From: Paracoccaceae bacterium
GTDB taxonomy: Bacteria > Pseudomonadota > Alphaproteobacteria > Rhodobacterales > Rhodobacteraceae
Assembly (NCBI GenBank): GCA_027489375.1
Contig: JAIXZW010000013.1
Span: forward strand, 405,520 to 469,519
DNA: 64,000 nucleotides
Direction: 5' to 3'
This document shows positions 16,847-27,500 of this stretch, piece by piece (position 1 is the first letter of the stretch; the number at the start of each line of letters is the position of its first letter). The translations under genes were made by a program, and so were the position numbers. The notes under the pieces were generated by a model that saw only the letters and a program-made list of their open reading frames with translations, was not told the origin of the DNA and searched no databases.

Positions 16847-17934
16847 CAGACGGCCTCCTTCTTGGTGCCGAAGCGGATACGGAAGTTCGTGAGCAGGTCG
16901 ACGGCGAGCAGGAAGAACAGGAGCATCCCCTGAAACGCCTGGATCGCGGCGGAGGGCAGGCCGAGGGTGAAGCTGGCCAGTTCGCCGCCGATATAGGTCA
17001 GCGCCATGAGCAGCCCCGCAAGCAGGATGCCGAGCGGGTTCAGGCGGCCGAGGAAGGCCACGATGATGGCGGTGAAGCCGTAGCCCGTGTTGAAGTCGAT
17101 GCTGATCTGGCCTGCCGGTCCCGTCACCTCGAACAGGCCCGCAAGACCGGCGAGGCCACCGGAGATGCCCATGCACAGCACCGTCAGCCGTTCGGGTGAC
17201 ACGCCTGCGAAACGGGCGGCGCGGGGGGCTTGGCCTGCAAGCTTGATCTGGAAGCCGAGGATGTGGCGTTGCAGCATGATATAGGCGGCGATCACCACGA
17301 TGATGGCGGCAACGACACCCCAGTGCAGGCCCGTGCCGGGGATCAGTTCGGGGTTCGCCATCGACGGGATCTGCGACAGGTTCCGGCTGCCGGGGAAGCC
17401 GCCGCCTTCGGGGTTCTTCATCAGCCCCAGGGCCATCGACGCAAGGATGTTCTGCGCCACATAGACGAGCAGGAGCGAGACGAGGATTTCATTGGTGCGG
17501 AAGCGGGTTTTCAGGATCGCGGGGATCATGGCCCAGAGCCAGCCCCCGAAGATGCCCGCGACGATCATCAGCGGAAACACCAGCCGTGTTTCGACGGGGT
17601 AGAGGGCAAGGCCCACACCCGCGCCGAAGATGGCGCCCATGATGTATTGCCCCTCGGCCCCGATGTTCCAGATGCCCGCGCGGAAGCCGAGCGAGAGGCC
17701 CGTGGCGATGAGGATCAGCGGCCCCGCTTTGACGAGGAGTTGCGGGCGGGAATACGAGGCGTATTGCGCGTTGAAGAGCGGGTCCCAGAAGATGGTGCGG
17801 ATCGCCTCGACCGGATTTTTACCCAGAAGAGCGAACATGATGCCGCCCGCGATCATGGTCAGGACCACGGCCAGCACAGGCGTCGCGCCCTGCCAGAAGC
17901 GGCTGGGCGAGGGGCGTTTTTCAAGCCTCAGCAT
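16846..17934 (-). CDS. ABC transporter permease, nucleoside/BMP type (first subunit)
   Basis: A 362-residue permease with a long N-terminal cytoplasmic/periplasmic start and the conserved FRAGIWNIGAEGQYIMGAIFGAG segment of branched-chain/sugar/BMP permeases. Later segments include GLAGLFEVTGPAGQI and the TGYGFTAIIVAFLGR stretch. ATG 17934 (MLRLEKRPSPSRFWQG) is chosen; an earlier in-frame start would add ten residues and lacks a ribosome site. The gap to the ATPase gene holds two 24-base palindromes. Confidence 0.9.
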   Translation of the reverse strand: MLRLEKRPSPSRFWQGATPVLAVVLTMIAGGIMFALLGKNPVEAIRTIFWDPLFNAQYASYSRPQLLVKAGPLILIATGLSLGFRAGIWNIGAEGQYIMGAIFGAGVGLALYPVETRLVFPLMIVAGIFGGWLWAMIPAILKTRFRTNEILVSLLLVYVAQNILASMALGLMKNPEGGGFPGSRNLSQIPSMANPELIPGTGLHWGVVAAIIVVIAAYIMLQRHILGFQIKLAGQAPRAARFAGVSPERLTVLCMGISGGLAGLAGLFEVTGPAGQISIDFNTGYGFTAIIVAFLGRLNPLGILLAGLLMALTYIGGELASFTLGLPSAAIQAFQGMLLFFLLAVDLLTNFRIRFGTKKEAV

Positions 17935-17960
17935 GTGGCAACCTGCGTGTTGGGGGTTGG

Positions 17961-18006
17961 GCAAAAGTTTTCGAAAACTTTTGCAAATTTCTTCGAAGAA
18001 ATTTGC
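17961..18006. repeat. Two fused 24-base perfect palindromes
   Basis: 17961-17984 and 17983-18006 are each perfect palindromes (arms GCAAAAGTTTTC and GCAAATTTCTTC) that share the central GC at 17983-17984. They begin 3 bases after the ATPase stop on the minus strand and lie 26 bases before the next permease start. They are AT-rich in a GC-rich operon. They could form two mRNA hairpins that stabilise or attenuate the transcript between ATPase and permease. Confidence 0.9.
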
Positions 18007-18009
18007 GTC

Positions 18010-19548
18010 CTAGTGGGCATGGTGCGCCACCTCCATGCCATGTGCGCCGCCCATCATCAGGCCGATCTCGTCGATGGTCAGCCCTGCCACGGGGCGGGGT
18101 TGGGTCAGGCGGCCTTCGTTCAGGGCGGCGAAGTTGTCGGCGATTTCCAGGAGTTCATCGAGGTCCTGGGAAATGACCACCACCGCAGCACCCGTGGCCG
18201 CGCGGTCAAGGATCGCTTGGCGGATCGCGGCGGCGGCGGCGGCGTCGACGCCCCATGTCGGCTGGTTGATGACGATGACGGTGGGCGCTTGCGACAGCTC
18301 GCGGCCCACGACGAATTTTTGCAGGTTGCCGCCGGACAGGGCGCGGGCGGCGACGTGGGTGCCGGGGGTGCGGACGTCGAAATCCTTGACGATGCCTTCG
18401 GCGAAGCTGCGCGTGGCGGGCCAGTCGATGAAGCCGTTCTTCACGAGGCCTTGGCGGGTCGCACCCGAGAGGAGGGCGTTTTCCACAAGGCTCATGTCCG
18501 GTGCCGCGGCGTGGCCCAGGCGTTCTTCGGGTGCGGCGACCAGCCCCGCGCGGCGGCGGTCGTTCGGGCCGAGGGCCGAGACATCCGCCCCGTCGATGGA
18601 GAGCGTGCCGGGTGCGGTGCGGAGTTCGCCGGAGAGGGCGAGGAGGAGTTCGTCCTGCCCGTTGCCCGCAACGCCCGCGATGCCGAGGACTTCGCCCTTG
18701 GCGACCGAAAAGCCGATGTTCTTGAGCGAGGTGCCGAAGGGGATGGGCGAGGCGACCGACAGGCCCGCCACCCTGAGCGCGACATCGCCCTTGGCCTTGG
18801 TCCCGCGTTCGGGGGGCGTCAGGGTCGCGCCGACCATGAGTTCGGCCATTTCCCGCGCCGAACGGTCGCGCGGGGTGCAGGTGGCGACCACCTTGCCACG
18901 GCGGAGGATCGTCGCCTCGTCACAAAGCGCGCGAATTTCTTCCAGCTTGTGGCTGATGTAAAGGATCGCGGTGCCTTCGGCGGACAACTGGCGCAGGGTT
19001 TTGAAGAGGATGTCCACCTCTTGCGGGGTGAGGACCGAGGTGGGTTCGTCCATGATCAGCAGTTTGGGGTCTTGCAGCAGGCAGCGGATGATCTCCACCC
19101 TCTGCCGTTCGCCCGCCGACAGGTCGCCCACCATGCGGTCGGGGTCGAGGGGGAGGCCGTATTCTTCCGACACCTTGCGGATGCGGCTGGCAAGGTCGCG
19201 GAGTTTGGGGGGGTTTTCCATGCCGAGGGCGACGTTTTCGGCCACGCTCAGCGCCTCGAACAGCGAGAAGTGCTGGAACACCATCGCGACGCCGCTGGCG
19301 CGGGCCTGGCGGGGTTCGTTCGGGGCATAGGCCGCCCCCGACAGGCGCATCGACCCGCTGTCGGGTTTGACAAGACCGTAGATCATCTTGACCAAGGTCG
19401 ACTTGCCCGCGCCGTTTTCGCCGAGCAGGGCGTGGACCTCTCCGGCCTTGATCGAAAAGGACACGTCGCTGTTGGCGACCACGCCGGGATAGGCCTTGGT
19501 CACGCCCGAGACTGCGAGCAGTTCGGGTCTTGTGGTTTCCCCTGTCAT
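18010..19548 (-). CDS. ABC transporter ATP-binding protein, nucleoside/sugar type (double ATPase)
   Basis: A 512-residue fusion of two ABC domains, as in MglA/RbsA and the nucleoside importers. Domain 1 has Walker A GENGAGKST, signature LSAGERQRVEI and Walker B LLIMDEPTSVL; domain 2 has the degenerate Walker A GVAGNGQDE, signature LSGGNLQKFVV and a Walker B changed to VIVINQPTWGVD, where the DEP is replaced by NQP, as is usual in this class. ATG 19548 overlaps the xdhC stop (ATGA). It energises the two permeases downstream. Confidence 0.93.
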   Translation of the reverse strand: MTGETTRPELLAVSGVTKAYPGVVANSDVSFSIKAGEVHALLGENGAGKSTLVKMIYGLVKPDSGSMRLSGAAYAPNEPRQARASGVAMVFQHFSLFEALSVAENVALGMENPPKLRDLASRIRKVSEEYGLPLDPDRMVGDLSAGERQRVEIIRCLLQDPKLLIMDEPTSVLTPQEVDILFKTLRQLSAEGTAILYISHKLEEIRALCDEATILRRGKVVATCTPRDRSAREMAELMVGATLTPPERGTKAKGDVALRVAGLSVASPIPFGTSLKNIGFSVAKGEVLGIAGVAGNGQDELLLALSGELRTAPGTLSIDGADVSALGPNDRRRAGLVAAPEERLGHAAAPDMSLVENALLSGATRQGLVKNGFIDWPATRSFAEGIVKDFDVRTPGTHVAARALSGGNLQKFVVGRELSQAPTVIVINQPTWGVDAAAAAAIRQAILDRAATGAAVVVISQDLDELLEIADNFAALNEGRLTQPRPVAGLTIDEIGLMMGGAHGMEVAHHAH

Positions 19549-20480
19549 CCCGCGTTCTCCTGTCGTGACGCGTTTGTCTTTTGGCTTAGAAGGACCGAGG
19601 CGACGCCGATGGCAATGGCCTGGGGATGTTTTCCCAAGGCAGGGTTGCCGATCGGGCAGTCGATGCGGGCGATGTGCGCAGGCGCGTGGCCGAGGGCGGC
19701 AAGGCGGGACCGGAAGCGCGCCCATTTGGTGGCCGACCCGATCAGCCCGCAGCGGGCGAAGCCGTGGGTCAGCAGGCGGTGGCAGAGGTCGAGGTCCAGC
19801 GCATGCGAGAAGGTGAGGATCAGGTGCTCGGCCTCGCGCGGTGCCTGCGGCACGGCGGCGGCGGGGTCGGGTGTGGCAAGGCGGGTGACATTGGCGGGGA
19901 TCGCTTCGGGGAAGCGGTCTTCGGCCACATCGACCCATGTGATGTGCAGGTCGGGCAGCGGCGAGAGCACGTCGACAAGCGCACGGCCGACATGGCCCGC
20001 GCCCCAGATCCACAGGTGACGCGTGGGGCGGGCAAGCGGTTCGATCATCCAGCCTTGGGTCAGCGTCGGCGCGGGGGCGATGCCTTGGGCGCGGGCGCGG
20101 TCGAGGATGCGCTTGACCGCCAGCGGCATGGCGCGGCCATCGGTGGCGCGGGCGATCAGGCCCGCTTCGGGGGTGGGCAGGGTGGCGGCGTCGAAGATTT
20201 CGGTCAGCACCGTCACCGCCCCGCCGCAGCATTGGCCCAAGTTGGGGCCAAGTGCCGTGCGGTCGATGCGGGTGCCGCCTTGGGGCAGCAGGGCGCGGGC
20301 GCGCAGCGTCGCCTCATGCTCGAGCGCGCCGCCGCCGATGGTGCCGGACTGGCCGCCTTGCCAGACGAGCATGGCGGCCCCGTTTTCGCGGGGGGATGAC
20401 CCGTCATGTGCTGCGATGACGACACGAGCGACGATGCCGTGGGTGTGGACGGCTTGCGTCAGGGCGGATAGGTCAAACAT
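19545..20480 (-). CDS. xdhC: Xanthine dehydrogenase accessory protein XdhC
   Basis: A 311-residue molybdenum-cofactor chaperone that binds the sulfurated cofactor and inserts it into XdhB. Family motifs: HDGSSPRENGAAMLV, GTIGGGALEHEA, GQCCGG (cofactor-binding cysteines), the nucleotide-type GAGHVGRALV and GLIGSATKWARF. ATG 20480 overlaps the last eight bases of xdhB, so it is translated in coupling. An earlier start would add 37 residues inside xdhB and is rejected. Confidence 0.93.
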   Translation of the reverse strand: MFDLSALTQAVHTHGIVARVVIAAHDGSSPRENGAAMLVWQGGQSGTIGGGALEHEATLRARALLPQGGTRIDRTALGPNLGQCCGGAVTVLTEIFDAATLPTPEAGLIARATDGRAMPLAVKRILDRARAQGIAPAPTLTQGWMIEPLARPTRHLWIWGAGHVGRALVDVLSPLPDLHITWVDVAEDRFPEAIPANVTRLATPDPAAAVPQAPREAEHLILTFSHALDLDLCHRLLTHGFARCGLIGSATKWARFRSRLAALGHAPAHIARIDCPIGNPALGKHPQAIAIGVASVLLSQKTNASRQENAG

Positions 20481-22899
20481 GGCCGCGCACCCGTTCGACG
20501 GCAGCGAGCACGCGTTCCGCCGTGGCGGGGGCGTCGAGTGCCGGATAGACTGACCCGTCCCCGCAGGCGGCAACGGCATCCGACAGGGCATAGAGCGCCG
20601 AGATGCCGAGCATGAAGGGCGGCTCGCCCACGGCTTTGGACTTGCCCACGGTGTCTTCGCGATTCCCCTTGCCCCAGAGCGCCACGTTGAAGATGCGCGG
20701 GCGGTCCGAGCAGGCGGGGATCTTGTAGGTGCTGGGCGCGTGGGTCGACAGCCGCCCCTTGGTGTCCCAGACCAGTTCCTCGGTCGTGAGCCAGCCTGCG
20801 CCTTGGACGTAAGCGCCTTCGATCTGGCCGATGTCGAGTGCGGGGTTCAGGCTCGCCCCGGTGTCATGCAGCAGGTCGGCGCGGAGGATGCGGTTTTCGC
20901 CCGTGAGGGTGTCGATCACCACCTCGGTCACGGCGGCGCCATAAGCGAAGTAGAGGAAGGGGCGGCCCTGCCCCTTGATCCGGTCCCATGTGATCTTGGG
21001 CGTGGCGTAGAAACCGGTCGAGGACAGCGAGACGCGGGCCTGATAGGCCCATGCGGCGACGCGGGCGAAATCGTATTCCTCGCCCGCGACGCGGACCATG
21101 CCGTCCTTGAACTTCACCGTGGCGGGTTTGACCTGATGCTTTTCGGCGATGAAGGCCGCCATGCGGTCGCGGATCGTCACCGCCGCCACCTGTGCCGCCA
21201 TGCCGTTCAGGTCGGACCCGCTCGAGGCTGCGGTGGCCGAGGTGTTCGGCACCTTTGCCGTATCGGTCGCGGTAATCCGCACCGCGCCGGCATCCAGCCC
21301 GAAGACCCCCGCCGTGACCTGCGCGACCTTCTGGAACAGGCCTTGTCCCATCTCGGTCCCGCCGTGGTTCAGGGCGATGGAGCCGTCCTGATAGACATGC
21401 ACCAAAGCGCCTGCCTGATTGAGGTGGGTGAGGGTAAAGGAAATCCCGAATTTCACCGGCGTCAGCGCGATGCCGCGTTTCAGGATCGGGCTTTTCGAGT
21501 TCCATTCGGCAAGCGCGGCGCGGCGGGCTTGGTAGTCCGAGGTCCGCTCAAGCTCGGCCACCAGCTCGTGGCCGATGAAATCCTCGACCGGCATCTGGTA
21601 GGGCGTGGTCTGCACCGCGCCATCGGGCGGCAGGGCGTGCGAGCCGACGGAAGCGGCGCGGCCACGGGACGTGAGGTCGGCAGCCGGTTCCTCTTTCACC
21701 TTTGCAGAAATACTCTCGGGGGGTGCGGGGGGCAGACGGCCCCCCGCGTTGTCCGCCATCGCGCGGTAGAAGTTCACGCGCCGCACCTGAAGCGGGTCGC
21801 GCTTCAGGGCGTGGGCGATGTGGTCCATCACCCGCTCGATGCCGATCATCCCTTGCGGGCCGCCGAAGCCGCGGAAGGCGGTGGCGCTGGTGGTGTTGGT
21901 GCGCAGGCGGTGGCTTTCGATGCGCACGGCGGGCAGGACGTAGGTGTTGTCGGCGTGCAGCATGGCGCGGTCGGCGACGGGAAGCGACAGGTCCATCGAC
22001 CAGCCGCAGCGGAAGAGGTGGGTGAATTCCACCCCCGCCAGTTTGCCCGTATCGTCGAAGCCCGCGCGGTAGAGGATGCGCAGGTCGTGGCGCTTGCCGG
22101 TGACGACCATATCGTCGTCGCGGTCGTAGCGCATCTTGCAGGGCTTGCCCGTGGCGCGGGCGGCCACGGCGCAGGCGATGGCGAGCCAGTTGCCCTGACT
22201 TTCCTTGCCGCCGAAGCCGCCGCCCATGCGGCGCACCTCGACGCGCACGGCGCTCATCGGCAGGTGCAGGGCGTGGGCGACCTTGTGCTGGATTTCGGAC
22301 GGGTGCTGCGTCGAAGAGTGGACGATCATATCCCCGCCATCTTGCGGCAGGCATGCGGCGACCTGGCCTTCGAGGTAGAAGTGTTCCTGACCCCCCACCT
22401 CGAACGACCCTTCGACCACATGCGCGGCACCGGCGATGGCGTGGGCGGTGTCGCCCTTGGTCCAGATGACGGGGCCGTTTTCGAAGCGGCTGTTGGCGGC
22501 GAGCGCCGCGTCGATGGTCAGAAGGGCGGGGAGGGGTTTGTAGCCGATCTTGCCCAGCCGTGCCGCCTTGCGGGCGGCGAGGTGGGAGGTGGCGATCACG
22601 AGGAAGACGGGTTGGCCGACGAAATGCACCTTGCCGGTGGCAAGAAGGGGTTCGTCGCCGAGCGAGGGGGAGCAGTCGGGGACTTCGTCGAAATCCTCTG
22701 CCGACAGGACCGCGACCACGCCTTCGGCGGCGCGGACGGCCGTAAGGTCGATGGCGGTGATTTCGGCATGGGCTTCGGTCGAGAGGCCGAAGGCGAGGTG
22801 GAGCGCACCTGCGGGAAGCGGGATGTCGTCGACGTAGCGGGCCTGACCCGTCACATGCAGGGGGGCCGCGTCATGGGGGAGGGATTTGCCGATGGTCAT
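20473..22899 (-). CDS. xdhB: Xanthine dehydrogenase, molybdenum subunit XdhB
   Basis: An 808-residue large subunit that holds molybdopterin and hydroxylates hypoxanthine and xanthine to uric acid. Seen: [21 protein letters not shown] with the substrate-binding Arg, [28 protein letters not shown] and the catalytic-Glu region GEPPFMLG near the C-terminus. Residues about 385-430 are extra relative to what I know of bacterial Xdh[10 protein letters not shown] should run directly into [11 protein letters not shown], but 46 residues separate them, and part of that is the palindromic element at 21705-21747. Start ATG overlaps xdhA (ATGA). I expect the enzyme to remain active because the insertion lies in a surface loop by inference. 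Confidence 0.93.
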   Translation of the reverse strand: MTIGKSLPHDAAPLHVTGQARYVDDIPLPAGALHLAFGLSTEAHAEITAIDLTAVRAAEGVVAVLSAEDFDEVPDCSPSLGDEPLLATGKVHFVGQPVFLVIATSHLAARKAARLGKIGYKPLPALLTIDAALAANSRFENGPVIWTKGDTAHAIAGAAHVVEGSFEVGGQEHFYLEGQVAACLPQDGGDMIVHSSTQHPSEIQHKVAHALHLPMSAVRVEVRRMGGGFGGKESQGNWLAIACAVAARATGKPCKMRYDRDDDMVVTGKRHDLRILYRAGFDDTGKLAGVEFTHLFRCGWSMDLSLPVADRAMLHADNTYVLPAVRIESHRLRTNTTSATAFRGFGGPQGMIGIERVMDHIAHALKRDPLQVRRVNFYRAMADNAGGRLPPAPPESISAKVKEEPAADLTSRGRAASVGSHALPPDGAVQTTPYQMPVEDFIGHELVAELERTSDYQARRAALAEWNSKSPILKRGIALTPVKFGISFTLTHLNQAGALVHVYQDGSIALNHGGTEMGQGLFQKVAQVTAGVFGLDAGAVRITATDTAKVPNTSATAASSGSDLNGMAAQVAAVTIRDRMAAFIAEKHQVKPATVKFKDGMVRVAGEEYDFARVAAWAYQARVSLSSTGFYATPKITWDRIKGQGRPFLYFAYGAAVTEVVIDTLTGENRILRADLLHDTGASLNPALDIGQIEGAYVQGAGWLTTEELVWDTKGRLSTHAPSTYKIPACSDRPRIFNVALWGKGNREDTVGKSKAVGEPPFMLGISALYALSDAVAACGDGSVYPALDAPATAERVLAAVERVRGHV
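21705..21747 (+). repeat. AAATATCC palindromic element, copy 5, inside xdhB in frame
   Basis: AGAAATACTCTCGGGGGG is followed by the perfect 9-base stem GCGGGGGGC/GCCCCCCGC (21725-21733 with 21739-21747). The outer edge (21747) abuts the codon of Asn384 exactly. On the xdhB strand it is translated as [14 protein letters not shown]. Confidence 0.85.
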
Positions 22900-24323
22900 G
22901 CCTCCACCTCCAGCACCGAAACGGGGGTGCCGTTCAGGTCGTGGACATAACGCAGCATCATGTTCTGCGCGGCTTTCAGGCGATATGCGGCGCTGGCGCG
23001 CATGTCGGAAAGGGGGGTGAAATCTTGCGCCATCGCCTCTGCCGCCGCGGCGGCACTGGCTTCGGTCAGGGGTTGGCCGACAAGGGCCGCTTCGGCATTG
23101 GCGGCGCGTTTCGGGATGCCCGCCATGCCGCCAAAGGCGATGCGGGCTTCGGTCACGTGGCCATCGGTTACGGTCACGTTGAAGCAGCCGCAGACGGCCG
23201 AGATGTCCTGATCGAAGCGTTTCGACAGCTTGTAGCAGCGCAGGGCGGGGGCGGATTCGGGAAGCGAGAGGCCCGCCACGAATTCACCGGCCTGACGGTC
23301 CTGCTTGCGGTAGTCGAGGAAGAAGGATTCGAGCGGGATCGTCCGCATCCCGTCGCCCCGCCGCAGGTGGAGTTTTGCGCCCAGCGCGATCAGGGCGGGA
23401 GGTCCGTCGCCGATGGGCGAGCCGTTGGCGATGTTGCCGCCGATGGTGGCCGCGTTGCGGATCTGTTCCGAGGCATAGCGGCGGAAGAGTTCGGCAAGGC
23501 TTGGGTGGTGGGGTTCCAGTGCCTTGCGCAGGGTGGCGATGGTGACACCCGCGCCGATGTGGAACATGCCGCCCTGCCGTTCGATCTGTTGCAGGTCGGT
23601 GACGCCGTTGAGGAACGCCACGGGAGCGAGGTCGCGGAGCTGTTTCGTGACCCAGAGGCCGACGTCGGTTGCGCCCGCGATCAGGGTGGCCGTGGGGTTC
23701 TGGAGATACCAGTCGGCGAGGTCGTCACTGTTGGTCGGGCGGAAGAAGGGGGGGCTGTCTGCCCCCCTCGCCGCCTGCGGCGGCTCACCCCCCGAGGATA
23801 TTTGGGGCAAGAGGAAGGAGGACAGGGCGGTGCGGTCTGCTTCCATCCATTCGGGAACAGGGGCGGATTCTGCGGCCTTTGCGGCGCGGATGATCGGGGC
23901 GTAGCCGGTGCAGCGGCAGAGGTTGCCGGCGAGCGTGTCGTCATGCGCCGCATCGCCATTCAGGTGGGCGGCGGCCATCGAGACGACGAAACCGGGGGTG
24001 CAGAAGCCGCATTGCGAGCCGTGGTGATCGACCATCGCCTGCTGGACCGGGTGCAGTTCGCCCTTGGGGCCGGAGATGCCCTCGACCGTGCGCACCGCCT
24101 TGCCGTGGAGTTGCGGCAGAAAGAGGATGCAGGCGTTCAGCGCACGGCTGCCGCCCGCATCCGTGACCATGACGGTGCAGGCGCCGCAGTCGCCTTCGTT
24201 GCAGCCTTCCTTGGTGCCTTTCAGCCCGCGCTCTTCGCGCAGCCAGTCGAGCAGAGTCCTTGTCGGCGCGATACCCGACAGCTGGACCGGCGTTCCGTTG
24301 AGGAGAAACGCGATCTCGGACAT
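22896..24323 (-). CDS. xdhA: Xanthine dehydrogenase, iron-sulfur/FAD subunit XdhA
   Basis: A 475-residue small subunit. Residues 1-155 hold two [2Fe-2S] clusters ([14 protein letters not shown] and CGFCTPGF...GNLCRCTGY); residues about 195-475 hold FAD ([24 protein letters not shown]-like region at the end). Electrons pass from molybdenum to NAD+ through these. Residues about 168-194, between the domains, are encoded by a palindromic element (23748-23807) and read [21 protein letters not shown]. First gene of the purine operon; the 235-base gap to dnaE must carry its promoter. Confidence 0.93.
   Translation of the reverse strand: MSEIAFLLNGTPVQLSGIAPTRTLLDWLREERGLKGTKEGCNEGDCGACTVMVTDAGGSRALNACILFLPQLHGKAVRTVEGISGPKGELHPVQQAMVDHHGSQCGFCTPGFVVSMAAAHLNGDAAHDDTLAGNLCRCTGYAPIIRAAKAAESAPVPEWMEADRTALSSFLLPQISSGGEPPQAARGADSPPFFRPTNSDDLADWYLQNPTATLIAGATDVGLWVTKQLRDLAPVAFLNGVTDLQQIERQGGMFHIGAGVTIATLRKALEPHHPSLAELFRRYASEQIRNAATIGGNIANGSPIGDGPPALIALGAKLHLRRGDGMRTIPLESFFLDYRKQDRQAGEFVAGLSLPESAPALRCYKLSKRFDQDISAVCGCFNVTVTDGHVTEARIAFGGMAGIPKRAANAEAALVGQPLTEASAAAAAEAMAQDFTPLSDMRASAAYRLKAAQNMMLRYVHDLNGTPVSVLEVEA
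23748..23807 (-). repeat. AAATATCC palindromic element, copy 6, inside xdhA in frame
   Basis: In minus orientation it reads CCCCAAATATCCTCGGGGGG, then CCGCC-GCA-GGCGG and the stem GGGGGGC-AGACA-GCCCCCC. It keeps the xdhA frame open and falls in the linker between the iron-sulfur and FAD domains. Confidence 0.85.
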
Positions 24324-24558
24324 GTTCTAACCCGCCGCCTTCTCCCCGTTCGAGGCGTGATGCGTGGCCGCCCGATGCGGCGTAAAGCGGGCCACGCGCC
24401 CCATGCCCGTTTTCGGGCTGTTGTTATCCTAGCAGTGAAGCAAGCCAACCCGCCACATGGCAAGAACTTCCTTTCGGCTTTTCTTGGAAGCAGTTTCGTC
24501 CAACGCCGAAAGAAGGGGCGGGGTTTCCAGTCCGGCGGCACGCATATAGGCTGACCCC
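24324..24558. other. Divergent promoter region between xdhA and dnaE
   Basis: No gene is seen in these 235 bases. The part next to dnaE is richer in T and A and contains CATATAGG, but I cannot assign a promoter with confidence. Confidence 0.4.
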
Positions 24559-27500
24559 ATGACGAACCCTGTGCGATTCATCCACCTGCGGGTGCATACG
24601 GAACATTCCCTGCTGGAAGGGGCGGTTCCGGTCAAGAAGCTGGTCAAGCTGGTGGCGGGGGCGGGGATGCCCGCGGTCGCCGTGACCGACACGAACAACA
24701 TGTTCGCGGCACTGGAATTCTCGGTCACGGCCAAGGATGCGGGGGTGCAGCCCATCGTCGGCTGTCAGGTTTCGGTGGCCCATGATCCGGCGGCGGCGGG
24801 GGAAAAGCTGCGCCTGCCCGCGCCGGTCGTCCTGCTGGCACAGGACGAGACGGGGTATATGAACCTGATGAAGCTGAACTCGTGCCTTTATATCGACAAG
24901 GGCGGTCAGCTTAACCAGGTGACGGTCGAGGAGTTGGAGCGTCATTCGGCGGGGCTGATCTGCCTGACGGGCGGGTCGGATGGTCCGGTGGGGCGGCTGC
25001 TTGCGGGCGGGCAGGCGCCCAAGGCGCGGGCTTTCATGGAGCGGTTGGCGGGGATTTACGGCGACCGGCTTTACGTGGAATTGCAGCGCCATCCCGGCGA
25101 GGGCGGGCGTTTGCCGGAGGCCGAGGCGCTGACCGAGCGCGGTTTCGTCGAGATGGCCTACGAGATGCGTCTGCCGCTGGTGGCGACGAATGACGTCTAT
25201 TTCCCGAAGTCCGAGATGTTCGAGGCGCATGACGCGCTGATCTGCATTGCCGAAAAGGCCTATGTCGACCAGAGCCAGCCGCGACGGCGCCTGACGCCGC
25301 AGCATTACCTGAAATCCGAAGCCGAGATGTGCGCGCTGTTCGCCGACCTGCCCGAGGCTTTGGAGAACACGGTCGAGATCGCCAAGCGTTGCGCCTTTGC
25401 CGCCTACAAGCGCAAGCCGATCTTGCCGAAATTCGCGGATGACGAGGTGCAGGAACTGCGCCGTCAGGCGAACGAGGGGTTGCAGGCGCGGCTTGCCGTC
25501 ATCCCCCATGCGGCCACGCCCGAAGACTATCAGGCACGGCTCGATTTCGAGCTGGGCATCATCGAGAAGATGGGGTTTCCCGGCTACTTCCTGATCGTGT
25601 CCGACTTCATCAAATGGGCCAAGGATCACGGGATTCCGGTCGGGCCGGGGCGGGGTTCGGGGGCGGGGTCGCTTGTCGCCTATGCGCTGACGATCACCGA
25701 CCTTGACCCGTTGCGCTATGCGCTGCTGTTCGAGCGGTTTTTGAACCCCGAGCGGGTTTCCATGCCCGACTTCGACATCGACTTCTGCATGGATCGCCGC
25801 GAGGAGGTGATCCAGTATGTGCAGGAACGCTATGGCCGCGACAAGGTGGGGCAGATCATCACATTCGGGGCCCTTCTGTCCAAGGCGGCGGTGCGCGATG
25901 TGGGGCGGGTGTTGCAGATGCCCTTTGGACAGGTGGACCGCCTGTCGAAGATGATCCCGCTGGAGGGGGTGAAGCCGGTTTCCATCACCAAGGCCTTGGC
26001 GGATGAGCCGCGTTTGCGCGAGGCGGCGAAGGAGGAGGTCGTGGGGCGGCTTCTGACCTATGCCGAGCAGATCGAGGGGCTTTACCGTAATGCCTCCACC
26101 CATGCCGCAGGCGTGGTGATCGGGGACCGGCCGCTGGACGAACTGGTGCCGCTCTATCAGGACCCCGCGTCCGACATGCCCGCCACCCAGTTCAACATGA
26201 AATGGGTGGAAGCGGCGGGGCTGGTGAAGTTCGACTTCCTTGGCCTCAAGACCCTGACGGTGATCCAGAACGCGCTCGACCTGCTCAAGCTGCGGGGGGT
26301 GACGCTGGACATCAGCCTGATCCCGCTGGACGACAAGCCGACCTACGAGCTTTACGCCGCGGCCAAGACGGTTGCGGTGTTTCAGGTGGAAAGCTCGGGG
26401 ATGATGGATGCGCTGCGGCGCATGAAGCCCACCTGCATCGAGGATATCGTGGCCCTCGTGGCGCTGTATCGTCCCGGCCCGATGGAGAACATTCCGGTCT
26501 ATTGCGAGGTCAAGAACGGGCAGCGCGACCTTGAATCGATCCATCCGACCATCGACCACATTCTGGCCGAGACGCAGGGCATCATCGTCTATCAGGAACA
26601 GGTGATGCAGATCGCGCAGGTCATGGGGGGGTATTCCCTTGGCGGGGCCGACCTGCTGCGCCGCGCGATGGGGAAGAAGATCGCCGAGGAGATGGCGAAG
26701 GAGCGCCCGAAGTTCATCGAAGGGGCCAAGGCGACCCACGGGATCGACGCGAAGAAGGCGGGCGAGGTGTTCGACCTGCTCGAGAAGTTCGCCAACTACG
26801 GCTTCAACAAGTCGCACGCGGCGGCCTATGCGGTCGTCAGCTACCAGACGGCCTATCTGAAAGCGAATTACCCCGTCGAATTCATGGCTGCCGTCATGAA
26901 CTGCGATATCCACCTTACCGACAAGCTCGCGGTCTATAAGCGCGAGGTGGACAAGCTGGGGATCAAGACGGTTGCGCCTTGTGTCAACCGCTCGCTCGCG
27001 ACGTTCACGGTGGTGGACGGTCAGGTCGTCTATGCGCTGGGCGCGTTGAAGAACGTGGGCGTCGATGCGATGCGGCTGATCGTGGAAGCGCGGGACGGGA
27101 AGCCCTTTGCCACGCTGTTCGATTTCGCGCGGCGGGTGGATTTGAAGCGCGTGGGCAAGCGGCCGCTGGAGATGCTGGCGCGGGCGGGGGCGTTCGACGC
27201 GCTGGACGCGAACCGCGCGCGGGTGTTCGAGGCGCTGGACGGGCTGGTCGCCTATTCCGCCGCGATCCACGAGGCGAAGGCGTCCAATCAGGTCTCGCTC
27301 TTCGGCGAGGCGGGGACGGATATTCCCGAGCCGCGGATTGCGGGCCGCGACGACTGGTTGCCGGTGGAGCGGCTGACGCAGGAGCATCAGGCCATCGGGT
27401 TCTACCTGTCGGGCCACCCGCTGGACGATTACATGCCGCCGCTGAAACGGCGGGGGGTGCTGACGCTGACGGAGTTGACCGCCAAGGCGGAACGGGGGCC

